Of a stretch of 64,000 nt of DNA, positions 35,280 to 43,771 are shown piece after piece. A model generated the notes under the pieces. That model did not search any database. It was not told where the DNA came from and was given only the letters and a program-made list of their open reading frames with translations. Position 1 is the stretch's first letter. Each line of letters opens with the position of its first letter. This DNA is from Streptomyces californicus (lineage in GTDB: Bacteria > Actinomycetota > Actinomycetes > Streptomycetales > Streptomycetaceae). The stretch spans positions 1 to 64,000 of the forward strand of contig NZ_JNZZ01000023.1 of the NCBI RefSeq assembly GCF_000717645.1. The letters are read 5' to 3'. Made by a program: the position numbers and the translations under genes.

Positions 35280-36445
35280 CGGCCGGCCTCCGCCGCTTCC
35301 GCCGTGGCCTCGAAGCGGTACATGACACGGCGGGTATCGCCGGTGGAGGAGGTGATCGCGTCCAGATAGCGGTAGTCGATCGCCATCAGCGCACGTGCCT
35401 TCGCGACGATGGCCGTGGCCCTGCGGGCCAGGTCGCGCGGTTCGAAGTCGCACAACGTGATCGCCCAGGCTTCGAAGAGAGCACGGTTGATCGGATATTT
35501 ACCCGACTCGACACCTTGCGGCCATTTACGGAACGCCTGATCGCCGAAGACGATCCAGGAATTCTCCATTGCCCGCTGAAACGACTTCTCCAAGCTCCCC
35601 ACAACGGAATCGTCCACCGCGTTGGGATCGTCCAGCATGGTGGTGGTGCGCTGAAGGAAGGCGTCCATCGAGCCGAATTCGGCATATCCCTCCGCCCCAT
35701 GGAGCCAGAAGGCCGCGAAGCGCAGGGCCATCTCACGGTCGTTCATGCGGGTGTGGCCACCGAGGCCGTTGGTGGCATCGTTGAACGCACCCGTGGACGT
35801 CATCGCCTTGAGGATCGAGCGACTACGGTCCCTGCTCATGCAATGCCGGATCTCCTGCGCGTTCAGCGGCGTGCCACCGGTGTTGATCCGCTTGAAGATG
35901 TCGTACATGACATCGGGGGGAGTGGTCGGGTCGATGACGTGGGTCATGATCTGCGCGTTGTTGATACGCCGCTTCCAGGGGGCCGGCAAGTCGTCGAACC
36001 GTTTCCCCTCCACGGTCCCCTGGAGGTACTCAAGGCCCTTGAGGGCGAACCCCTTCTCGTCACCTCCCCGGACGAAGTCATGGATAGTGGAAAGTCGCTG
36101 GAGCCCGTCGACGACCCGCATGAACCCGTCGGCATCCTCGGCGAAATAGAAAGCCGGCAGCGGGATCTGAAGGAGGACGGATTCGATGAGTCGGGACTTC
36201 TGCACATGCTTCCAGACCCTGCCGCGCTGAAAGTCCGGAGCGAGTTCGAGCGAAACGTCGTCGATCATGTCCAGGACGTTGCGCAACGAGAACTGCTTGG
36301 TGTTCACCCTGATCTGCTCGGGATTCCACGGCCGCTCGATCTCGGGAATGTCCTCGTCCTCGGTCTCCGCCTCGACGCCGGTGGGGACGTCGAGGAAGTA
36401 TTCCTCCTTGACCTCAGGCGCTGCCGGATTCTGCGAAGTCGTCAT
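35276..36445 (-). CDS. DUF262 (ParB/sulfiredoxin-like) protein, first gene of the putative defence operon
   Basis: 389 aa. DUF262 motifs are clear: APDFQRGRVW near residue 70, the D-G-x-Q-R box as VVDGLQRLSTIHDF near 112, and FKRINTGGTPLNAQEIRHC near 185. The usual second Q of DGQQR is L here. DUF262 domains occur in GmrSD-type restriction enzymes and other defence proteins, with nuclease or NTPase activity proposed; this copy lacks the DUF1524 HNH domain of full GmrSD proteins. The first of three tightly overlapping genes; base composition is a little less GC-biased than in neighbours, consistent with transfer. Confidence 0.87.
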   Translation of the reverse strand: MTTSQNPAAPEVKEEYFLDVPTGVEAETEDEDIPEIERPWNPEQIRVNTKQFSLRNVLDMIDDVSLELAPDFQRGRVWKHVQKSRLIESVLLQIPLPAFYFAEDADGFMRVVDGLQRLSTIHDFVRGGDEKGFALKGLEYLQGTVEGKRFDDLPAPWKRRINNAQIMTHVIDPTTPPDVMYDIFKRINTGGTPLNAQEIRHCMSRDRSRSILKAMTSTGAFNDATNGLGGHTRMNDREMALRFAAFWLHGAEGYAEFGSMDAFLQRTTTMLDDPNAVDDSVVGSLEKSFQRAMENSWIVFGDQAFRKWPQGVESGKYPINRALFEAWAITLCDFEPRDLARRATAIVAKARALMAIDYRYLDAITSSTGDTRRVMYRFEATAEAAEAGR

Positions 36446-36487
36446 GGCGCCGATCGTATCCGGGCCCCGCGCGGGGCGGCAGGTGTC

Positions 36488-37519
36488 TCAGGTCGTCACC
36501 GACGACAGCCGCTGCACCCCCCGTGCCGTCTCCGTGACGCCGCGCAGGAAGCCCTGGGCGCGCGGGGACGCCGTGGTGCGGAGCCATTCCGGGGCGATGT
36601 CGCAGACCGCGACGTTCACGCCCGTGCCGGTCAGGGCCAGCGGGAGGGTGTGGACGACCGTGGACGGGAAGCTGACGACCGTACGGCCGATGGGGCCGCG
36701 GCGGGCGATCAGTTCCAGCGGGAGGTCCGGGCGGACGATCTCCAGGCCCGTGGCGGCTTCCAGGGCGCGGAGCTTCTCGGCGGACTCGCGGCGGTGGGCG
36801 AAGTAGCGGGTGGCCCCGTGGGCGCGGGCCAGGGCGGCCACCGCCTCCTGGTACGGGACGGGCTCGACGACGCCCGTCTCGACCAGGGAGGTGCCGACCA
36901 GGTCGGCGCCCCGGCCCACGCTCGGCGGGCCGAAGCGGGCCCGGGTCCAGGCGAAGGTGTTCGCGGTGACCGCGACGCCGGCCGGAGCCTCGACCGGCAT
37001 CGCGGTGAACACCTCGACCGTGTGGCGCGCCGTCGGGGTGAAGCGGCGGCGGGCCGTGGCGGTGACCGGGGCCAGGACCAGTTCTCGCGGTCCCGTACGG
37101 CCCCGGCGGTGCCAGCGCGTCAGGCGTTCGCCCCGGGCCAGCTGCGCGACGAACTCCATGGTGGCCGTGCCGTCGTCGACCACCGTGAGGCGGTCGGCGC
37201 GGACCAGGGTCAGCAGGAGCTGGACGTACCGGGAGAACGGGTCCCCGATCACGATGTGGTCCGCGCGCCGGACCAGGCCGGCCAGGGCGCGCAGGGCCTT
37301 CAGGGGCGCGCCGGACTCGCCGCGCGCCTCCTGCCAGCGGACCGTGATGCCCTCGTCGCGGGCCAGCTCCGCCATCCGGCGCAGCTGACCGCGCGACATC
37401 GGGTCGACCGGGGGGAGGACGACGACCGTGGTGGCGGCCGGATCGTCTCCCCCCTGCGTGTGAACCCACTCCAGGACGTTCAGGAGCTGGACCGGGCTCT
37501 CGACGAAGGCGAGGTTCAC
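36488..37519 (-). CDS. Putative sialyl/Kdn-type transferase-like protein of the wall-polymer cluster
   Basis: 343 aa with no clear family signature. The start NLAFVESPVQLLNVLEWVHT resembles the first strand and loop of polysialyl/LPS sialyltransferase-type proteins, and HIVIGDPFSRYVQLLL, RLTVVDDGTATMEFV fits a GT-B fold reading of donor-site residues. It is the last gene of the minus-strand nonulosonate operon, 10 bases after neuB, so a role in adding or modifying the activated sugar is plausible (inference). GTG start. Confidence 0.65.
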   Translation of the reverse strand: MNLAFVESPVQLLNVLEWVHTQGGDDPAATTVVVLPPVDPMSRGQLRRMAELARDEGITVRWQEARGESGAPLKALRALAGLVRRADHIVIGDPFSRYVQLLLTLVRADRLTVVDDGTATMEFVAQLARGERLTRWHRRGRTGPRELVLAPVTATARRRFTPTARHTVEVFTAMPVEAPAGVAVTANTFAWTRARFGPPSVGRGADLVGTSLVETGVVEPVPYQEAVAALARAHGATRYFAHRRESAEKLRALEAATGLEIVRPDLPLELIARRGPIGRTVVSFPSTVVHTLPLALTGTGVNVAVCDIAPEWLRTTASPRAQGFLRGVTETARGVQRLSSVTT

Positions 37520-37529
37520 CGGTCGGCGC

Positions 37530-38465
37530 TCAGACCGCGACCGGCTCGGCGGCCGGCGCGTTCTCGGTCTCGGCGACGACGCCCGCGACGCGGCGGAGCT
37601 TCTTCATCGGGCCCAGCTCGGACTCGTACACCTTCTTGACGCCGTCGCCGAGCGACTGCTCGATGGTGCGGATGTCGCGGACCAGGCGGGTCAGGCCCTG
37701 CGGCTCGACGGAGGCGGCCTGGTCGGAGCCCCACATGGCGCGGTCCAGGGTGATGTGGCGCTCGACGAAGGTGGCGCCGAGCGCGACGGCGGCCAGGGTG
37801 GTCTGGAGGCCGGTCTCGTGGCCGGAGTAGCCGATCGGGACGTTCGGGTACTCCTGCTGGAGGGTGTTGATGACCCGCAGGTTCAGCTCCTCGGCCTTCG
37901 CCGGGTACGTCGAGGTGGCGTGGCAGAGCAGGATGTTGTCGCTGCCCAGGACCTCGACGGCGTGGCGGATCTGCTTCGGGGTGGACATGCCGGTGGAGAG
38001 GATGATCGTGCGGCCGGTGGCGCGCAGGGCGCGCAGCAGCTCGTCGTCGGTGAGGGAGGCGGAGGCCACCTTGTGGGCGGGGACGTCGAACTTCTCCAGG
38101 AAGGCGACGGCCTCGGTGTCCCACGGGGAGGCGAACCAGTCGATGCCGCGCTCGGCGCAGTGCTCGGCGATGGCGGTGTACTCGGCCTCGCCGAACTCGA
38201 CGCGGTGGCGGTAGTCGATGTACGTCATCCGGCCCCACGGGGTGTCGCGCTCGATGTCCCACTGGTCGCGCGGGGTGCAGATCTCCGGGGTGCGCTTCTG
38301 GAACTTGACGGCGTCGCAGCCGGCCTCGGCGGCGGCGTCGATCAGCGCGATCGCGTTGTCGAGGTCGCCGTTGTGGTTGATGCCGATCTCGCCCGTGATG
38401 TAGACGGGGCGGCCGGGGCCGGCGGTGCGGGTGCCGAAGGTGCGCAGGCGGGAGGTGCTGGTCAT
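37530..38465 (-). CDS. neuB: Nonulosonic acid (Kdn/sialic acid) synthase, NeuB-like
   Basis: 311 aa. Condenses phosphoenolpyruvate with a hexose (mannose-6-phosphate or N-acetylmannosamine) to a nine-carbon acid. NeuB motifs: ITGEIGINHNGDLDNAIALI, GCDAVKFQKRTPE, FASPWDTEAVAFLEKF, the metal/PEP region IGYSGHETG and FVERHITLDR. The chain ends about 30 residues after PMKKLRR, so the C-terminal antifreeze-like (SAF) domain normally completing the active site of sialic-acid synthases is missing. Its linkage to a CMP transferase with a phosphatase domain points to a 9-phosphate intermediate, as in Kdn synthesis. S. coelicolor has teichulosonic (Kdn) polymer genes at the corresponding place. Confidence 0.9.
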   Translation of the reverse strand: MTSTSRLRTFGTRTAGPGRPVYITGEIGINHNGDLDNAIALIDAAAEAGCDAVKFQKRTPEICTPRDQWDIERDTPWGRMTYIDYRHRVEFGEAEYTAIAEHCAERGIDWFASPWDTEAVAFLEKFDVPAHKVASASLTDDELLRALRATGRTIILSTGMSTPKQIRHAVEVLGSDNILLCHATSTYPAKAEELNLRVINTLQQEYPNVPIGYSGHETGLQTTLAAVALGATFVERHITLDRAMWGSDQAASVEPQGLTRLVRDIRTIEQSLGDGVKKVYESELGPMKKLRRVAGVVAETENAPAAEPVAV

Positions 38466-38477
38466 GGTGGTGCTTCC

Positions 38478-39725
38478 TTACGTGGTGGGGACGGTGGGGG
38501 TGGTGGAAGGGATGGTCAGGGTGGGGCCCAGCAGCCAGGCCGCGATCTCGCGGATGGCGCCGTAGCCGCCGGGGGTGGTCGTGACGGCGCGCGCGGCGGC
38601 GCGGACCGAGTCGTGGGCGCCGGCGACCGCGACGGGCCAGCCGGCGAGGGAGAAGCAGGGGAGGTCGTTGACGTCGTTGCCGACGTAGAGGACCCGCTCG
38701 GGGGCGATGGTGTGCTCGTCGCACCACCGCTTCAGCGCCTCGTCCTTGCGGTCGATGCCGTGCAGGACGGGGACCTGGAGCTTGCGGGCGCGGGCCGCGA
38801 CGACCGGGTTCTGCTCGGTGGAGAGGATCAGGAGGGGGACGCCGGCCTTGCGCAGCGCGGCGATCCCGAGTCCGTCGCCCCGGTGCACGGCGACCGTCTC
38901 GCGGCCGTCCGAGTCGATCATGACCCGGTCGTCGGTCTGGGTGCCGTCGAAGTCCAGGACGACCGCGTCCACGTCCGCGAGGGAGGGCAGCGGGGAGGGG
39001 TCCAGGAGCGGGGCGAGCGCGCGGGCGCGGGCCAGGTCGTGCGGGTCGTCGATCTCCAGCACCCGCGCCGGGTCGGTGCGGACGAGCGCGGTGTGGCCGA
39101 AGAAGCGGTGGCGGTGGGTGCGGAAGCCCGCGGCGTCCATCGCGTAGGCGGCGCCGGTCTCCAGGTGGTCCTGGGGGCGGTCCTGGCGCCGGGGGCGTAC
39201 GGACTTGTCGTGGTTGACGCCGTACGTGCCCTCCTCGACCGCGTGGCCGTCGCGCCAGACGAAGCCGTGGAACGGGGCGACCGTGACGGCGGTGTCCGCG
39301 CCCTCGTGGGCCACCGCCCGGGCCACGCCGTCGATGTCCTCGCGGGAGACGAAGGGGCTGGTGCACTGGACGAGGAGGACCACGTCGACGGTCCTGGCGC
39401 GCTCGGCCTCGTAGACATCCAGGGCGTGCAGGACGGCCGCTTCGCTGGTGGCGGTGTCGCCGGCGATGGCGGCGGGGCGCTCCACGCAGTGCAGCCGGTG
39501 GCCGGCCCGGAGGTCGGCGGCGGCGGTGCGGGCGGCCTCGGCGATCGCCCCGTCGTCGGTGGTGACGACGACGTCGGTGACCTCGGGGGCGCCGAGCGCG
39601 GCGCGGACGGCGCGGGCGACCAGCGGGACGCCGCCGACCTCGGCGAGGTTCTTCGCGGGGACGCCCTTGGATCCGCCGCGGGCGGGGATCACGGCGACGA
39701 CGGTCGGGGTCGGGGGCGGCTGCAT
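38478..39725 (-). CDS. Acylneuraminate/Kdn cytidylyltransferase fused to a HAD phosphatase
   Basis: 415 aa. Residues 8-245 are a NeuA-type CMP transferase: VVAVIPARGGSKGVPAKNLA, VVVTTDDGAIAEAA, LLVQCTSPFVSREDID. Residues about 250-400 are a KdsC-like HAD domain: VVLDFDGTQTDD (nucleophile D), ILSTEQNPVVAARA and VGNDVNDLPCFSLAG. One enzyme could thus dephosphorylate the nonulosonate-9-phosphate and activate it with CTP. The ATG at 39725 has AGGAG 5 bases upstream; the frame upstream is a shadow of the next gene. Thr/Pro-rich C-terminus. Confidence 0.9.
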   Translation of the reverse strand: MQPPPTPTVVAVIPARGGSKGVPAKNLAEVGGVPLVARAVRAALGAPEVTDVVVTTDDGAIAEAARTAAADLRAGHRLHCVERPAAIAGDTATSEAAVLHALDVYEAERARTVDVVLLVQCTSPFVSREDIDGVARAVAHEGADTAVTVAPFHGFVWRDGHAVEEGTYGVNHDKSVRPRRQDRPQDHLETGAAYAMDAAGFRTHRHRFFGHTALVRTDPARVLEIDDPHDLARARALAPLLDPSPLPSLADVDAVVLDFDGTQTDDRVMIDSDGRETVAVHRGDGLGIAALRKAGVPLLILSTEQNPVVAARARKLQVPVLHGIDRKDEALKRWCDEHTIAPERVLYVGNDVNDLPCFSLAGWPVAVAGAHDSVRAAARAVTTTPGGYGAIREIAAWLLGPTLTIPSTTPTVPTT

Positions 39726-39763
39726 CGCTGCTCCTGGTGTGGTGGCGGTTGCTGAGGGCGTGG

Positions 39764-41146
39764 TCACAGCTCCCCCATCCGGCGGATCACCGGGGCGACG
39801 CGCTGGACGCCGTGGCGGTAGGCGCCGCGGGCCGCGTTGCGGACGGTCTCGCGGACCGCGCCCCGGACCCGGCCGGGCTCCTGCGGTGCGGCGGCCCCGG
39901 GCAGCGGTGTGCCGTCGGGGGCCAGGTGGTGGCGGCGCAGAATGCCGGGGAGGTAGCCGGGGGCGGTGGCGGGCGTGTAGTAGGGGGCGAGCGGCGGGAG
40001 TTCGCCGGCCGCGAGGAGGGCGGTGACCTTGGCGCGGGCGGTGTCGTAGGCGGTGCCGTACGAGCCGTCGGCGGCGACGCCCTGGCCGGCCACCCACTCC
40101 TGGTCGGGGCGGGGCCGGGTTCCGCCGTCGAGCCGGTCCCAGGAGGTGAGGAGCCCGGAGCCGACGAAGTGGTGGTTGCCGAGCGGCTCCCGTACGCCGA
40201 GGTCGGTGAGGATCGCGGTCGGGATGCGGCGGTGCAGGGACTCCAGGGCGGCGGTCGAGGAGACGGTGACCAGGAGGTCGGTCCGGTCCAGGACCTCGCC
40301 CATGTGCCCGTACACCAGGCGGAAGTTGGGCGGCAGCCCGCCGGGCAGCCGCTGCGCGAGCTTCTGGTAGGGCAGTTCCTCGATGTGCGTGGTGTGCTCG
40401 CCCGGCTTGGAGCGCAGCTTGAGCAGCACCTCGCGGCGCGGGTGCAGCCGGGCGTGCTCGACGAGCCGGCGCAGCAGGTAGGTGCGGTCGGCGCGCGTGG
40501 CCGGTACGGAGGGCTGGGCGGCGAACACCACGGTGTCGCGTCCCTCTTCGGGCCGGTACGGGGCTCCGCCCAGGAAGGGCAGGGCGGCCTCGGTGACGGC
40601 CGAGGCGTCGGCGCCGACGCCCTCGTACACCGCGCGGAAACGCTCCGCGTCGTGCGCCGAGTTGGCGAGGACGACGTCCGCGCCGTGGCGCAGGAGCAGC
40701 CCGTCGGCCAGCTTCTCGTAGACGACGCCGACGTATCCGGTGACGACGACGGGGCGGCGCGGGAAATCCAGTGCGGCCAGGCCGTGCAGCATGGCCTGGA
40801 CGCCGCCGCCGACGAGGGCGAGGACGACGACGTCGTACGCCTCGTCGCGCACGGTGTGCAGGAACTCGACGGCGGTGACCTCGCGGACCCGCCCGGCGTC
40901 GATGCCGACCTCGCCGACCTCCGCGAGCTGGCGGGGCGTCGGGGTGGCCCGGCCGCGCAGCAGCAGCCCGCTGACCTCGACGGGGCGCTCGCCCCGCTCA
41001 CCGGACCCGGCGGTCAGGCGGCGCGCGGTGAGCGCGCCCCATTTCCACCGGGTGTCGGAGTCGGCGAGGACGGCGACCCGGAGCGCCGGTCGGGGCGCGT
41101 CGGGGATATCGGCCGGATCGGCCTGATGGCTGGTACGTGAGGGCAC
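39764..41146 (-). CDS. DUF6716-type putative glycosyltransferase
   Basis: 460 aa. A GT-B-like fold is suggested by LRVAVLADSDTRWKWGALTA at the N-terminus, VVVTGYVGVVYEKLADGLLLR, VLANSAHDAERF and in the second half LLKLRSKPGEHTTHIEELPY and LVTVSSTAALESLHRRIP. I recall this family in actinobacterial wall-polymer loci. First gene of the minus-strand nonulosonate operon, 38 bases before the CMP transferase. The GTG at 41146 is chosen because the domain begins soon after; no ribosome site is evident, and a TTG at 41188 is possible. Confidence 0.75.
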   Translation of the reverse strand: MPSRTSHQADPADIPDAPRPALRVAVLADSDTRWKWGALTARRLTAGSGERGERPVEVSGLLLRGRATPTPRQLAEVGEVGIDAGRVREVTAVEFLHTVRDEAYDVVVLALVGGGVQAMLHGLAALDFPRRPVVVTGYVGVVYEKLADGLLLRHGADVVLANSAHDAERFRAVYEGVGADASAVTEAALPFLGGAPYRPEEGRDTVVFAAQPSVPATRADRTYLLRRLVEHARLHPRREVLLKLRSKPGEHTTHIEELPYQKLAQRLPGGLPPNFRLVYGHMGEVLDRTDLLVTVSSTAALESLHRRIPTAILTDLGVREPLGNHHFVGSGLLTSWDRLDGGTRPRPDQEWVAGQGVAADGSYGTAYDTARAKVTALLAAGELPPLAPYYTPATAPGYLPGILRRHHLAPDGTPLPGAAAPQEPGRVRGAVRETVRNAARGAYRHGVQRVAPVIRRMGEL

Positions 41147-41348
41147 ATCCCAGAAATTAGGAAGGCATTTCGATGAGCGGCCCAACACGACAGCAACAAA
41201 TGGTTAACAGGGGGACGACGCTTGGGGAATCCGCAGGCCGGAGCGGTCAACTCCCGCCGCATTCGATCCACTTCACCGTTCGGCCATTCATCGTTCACGC
41301 GCGGTACTTTTCCGGGACAAGGAATGTGCCGGGTATCCCACTAGCGTG

Positions 41349-42365
41349 ATGCGGGTGGTTAAGCTCTCCGTCATCGTGCCGTTCTACAACGTGCAGACAT
41401 ACGCGCCCGACACCCTCAGAAGCCTGCGGGCCAACGCCCGGGACGACTTCGAGTTCCTTCTCGTCGACGACCGATCGACCGACGGGACGGCCGAGATCCT
41501 CCAGCGTGCCAGGAAGGACATTCCCGGCGCGAAGGTGATCGTCCACGAACGCAACGGCGGTCTGGCCACGGCCAGGAACACCGGCCTCGACGCGGCGGAC
41601 GGGGAGTATCTGACCTTCCTGGACGGCGACGACTGGCTCGCCCCCGGCTACTTCGCGGATCTGGTCGCCGCCGCCGAGCGGCTGGAGTGCGACTTCGTCC
41701 GCACGGACCACGTGCAGGCCACCGGCCGGACGCGGACGGTGCACCGGGTGCCGCACGGGCTGCGGAACGTCGCGCTCAGCCCCCGTTCGGTGATCCTTCC
41801 GGTCGACCGCACCACGCCGGTGGACTACCCGTACGCCTGGGCCGGCATCTACCACCGCCGCCTGCTCGACCGGGGGCTGCTGCACTTCACCGACGGGCTG
41901 CGCACCGCCGAGGACCGGCCGTGGATCTGGCGGCTGCACCGGGAGGCGGAGAGCTTCGCCGCCGTCGGCCTGCTCGGCCTCTTCTACCGGCGCGGGGTCG
42001 CCTCCTCGCTCACCCAGATCGGTGACGTCCGGCAGCTCGACTTCATCCGCGCGTTCGACCAGGTCGTCGAGGAGACCTCGCGGGACGCCGACGCGGACCT
42101 CCTGCTGCCGAAGGCCGTACGGACGTACTGCGCGGTCATGGCCCACCACCTCGGGTCCATCGAGCGGTTCGAACCGGCCGTGGCGCGCACGCTGCGCACC
42201 ATGAGCGCCAACGCCCTGCGCCGCCTCCCCGCCGGTCTGCTCGACGAGACCCTGCACTCCCTGGGCGACCGGCGCGCCGCCCTGCTGCGCCGGGTGCGCC
42301 GCCGCGCCGGCGGAGACCCCGCCCCCGCCGTCACCCCCGCCGCCGCCTCCGGAGCCCGCGCCTGA
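41349..42365 (+). CDS. Family 2 glycosyltransferase
   Basis: 338 aa. GT-A motifs are explicit: LSVIVPFYNVQTYAPDTLRSL, FEFLLVDDRSTDGTAEIL, NGGLATARNTGLDAADGEYLTFLDGDDWL (the DxD) and the acceptor-side AEDRPWIWRLH. First of three plus-strand genes divergent from the nonulosonate-activating operon; it should add a sugar to the wall polymer. ATG at 41349 chosen, GTG three bases earlier equally possible. The next gene starts within its stop (TGATG). Confidence 0.9.
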   Translation: MRVVKLSVIVPFYNVQTYAPDTLRSLRANARDDFEFLLVDDRSTDGTAEILQRARKDIPGAKVIVHERNGGLATARNTGLDAADGEYLTFLDGDDWLAPGYFADLVAAAERLECDFVRTDHVQATGRTRTVHRVPHGLRNVALSPRSVILPVDRTTPVDYPYAWAGIYHRRLLDRGLLHFTDGLRTAEDRPWIWRLHREAESFAAVGLLGLFYRRGVASSLTQIGDVRQLDFIRAFDQVVEETSRDADADLLLPKAVRTYCAVMAHHLGSIERFEPAVARTLRTMSANALRRLPAGLLDETLHSLGDRRAALLRRVRRRAGGDPAPAVTPAAASGARA

Positions 42366-43759
42366 TGTCTGCCATCCGTTCCACCCAGCTCTTCTTCGCG
42401 GCCTCCCAGTACGCGGCGGCGACGGTGACCGCCGCGATCCGGGCGGGCCAGTTCGGCCCGCGCGCCGAGCACCGCCGGCTGCTGGTCGTCAGCGACACCT
42501 CGCCCGCGCCCGAGGTGGGCACCCCGCTCGACCGCATGGCCGGATTCGACTCGCTGCGAACGGAGTTCGACGAGGTCCTCTCGTGGAACGCGTTCATCAG
42601 CCCGTTCCACCCGGCCGGCTGGTTCCCGCGCGAGCAGGACACCCTGCTCTGGGAGCGGTATCTGCGCCTGGCCTGGGGGCTCGGCGACGGACCGGTGGAG
42701 ATCGCCTGCGAGTCCATCCAGGCCAACCCGTCCAGCGCGGTCGCCAAGATCTTCGGCGAGAGCCCGATCCACCTGTACGCGGACGGGCTGATGAGCTACG
42801 GCCCCACCCGCAGCAAGATCGATCCGCTGATCGGCACCCGGGTGCGGCGCCTGCTCCACCTGGACCTGGTGCCGGGTCTGCGGCCGCTGCTGATGACCGA
42901 GTTCGACGTCGAACCCGAGGTCGTGCCGACCGCCGAGTTCCTCAAGGTGCTCGGCGAACTGGCCGCTTCGGCCGAGGAGTTCGCCGTACCTGCCGACGCG
43001 CCCGCGCTGCTGCTCGGGCAGTACCTCTCCGCCATCGACGTCCTCACCGCCGACGAGGAGCAGGAGCTGCACCTGCGGATGCTGCGCGGCACGGTCGCCC
43101 TCGGCCACACCCAGGTGGTCTTCAAGCCGCACCCGGCCGCCCCGGTCGGCTGGTCGCGGGCGCTGGAGCAGGAGGCCGCACGGCTCGGCGCCGACCTCAC
43201 CGTGCTGGACGCGCCGGTGATCGCCGAGGTGGTGTACGAGCGGACGCGTCCGGCGCTCGTCGTGGGCGCGTTCTCCACCGCGCTGCTGACCGCCGCCGCG
43301 TTCTACGGGATCCCCGTCGCACGGGTCGGCACACAGGAACTGCTCGCCGCGCTGACCCCGTACCAGAACAGCAACCGCGTCCCGGTCACGATCGCCGACG
43401 CCCTGCTGCCCGCCCTGGAGGACCGGGCGGCGGTCACCTCCTGGCGGCTGCCGGACGAGGAACGGGTGCGCGCGGAGCTGTCGGGGCTGGTCACGGCCGT
43501 CGGCTTCGCCATGCAGCCGCAGATCTACCCGCGGCTGCGGCCCGCCGCCGAGGCGTACCTCGCCGCGCATCCGGCCGCGGCGTCCTCCCCGTACTTCCGG
43601 CGCCGCCGTCTGACCGCGCTCGCGCTGCCGGGGGCCCTTCCGGCGCAGTTCGACTTCATCCCCCGCAACGCGACGGTCCGCCGGATCGCCCGGCAGGCCG
43701 CCGCCTGGAAGCGGGGCGCGGAACAGCGGCTCCCCCGCGGGCGCGCCGCGCGCGGCTGA
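42365..43759 (+). CDS. Polysialyltransferase-like protein (POLYST family)
   Basis: 464 aa. Resembles bacterial alpha-2,8-polysialyltransferase relatives: TQLFFAASQYAAATVTAAI at the start, RLLVVSDTSPAPE, IHLYADGLMSYGPTR, LLLGQYLSA, the HP-type motif VVFKPHPAAPVGW and the S/T-rich donor loop VVGAFSTALLTAA. In polysialyltransferases HP and SS/ST motifs bind the CMP sugar. It would polymerise or transfer the CMP-nonulosonate made by the divergent operon (inference). Start overlaps the GT2 stop by one base. Confidence 0.8.
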   Translation: MSAIRSTQLFFAASQYAAATVTAAIRAGQFGPRAEHRRLLVVSDTSPAPEVGTPLDRMAGFDSLRTEFDEVLSWNAFISPFHPAGWFPREQDTLLWERYLRLAWGLGDGPVEIACESIQANPSSAVAKIFGESPIHLYADGLMSYGPTRSKIDPLIGTRVRRLLHLDLVPGLRPLLMTEFDVEPEVVPTAEFLKVLGELAASAEEFAVPADAPALLLGQYLSAIDVLTADEEQELHLRMLRGTVALGHTQVVFKPHPAAPVGWSRALEQEAARLGADLTVLDAPVIAEVVYERTRPALVVGAFSTALLTAAAFYGIPVARVGTQELLAALTPYQNSNRVPVTIADALLPALEDRAAVTSWRLPDEERVRAELSGLVTAVGFAMQPQIYPRLRPAAEAYLAAHPAAASSPYFRRRRLTALALPGALPAQFDFIPRNATVRRIARQAAAWKRGAEQRLPRGRAARG

Positions 43760-43771
43760 GAGGGCGGGGAG

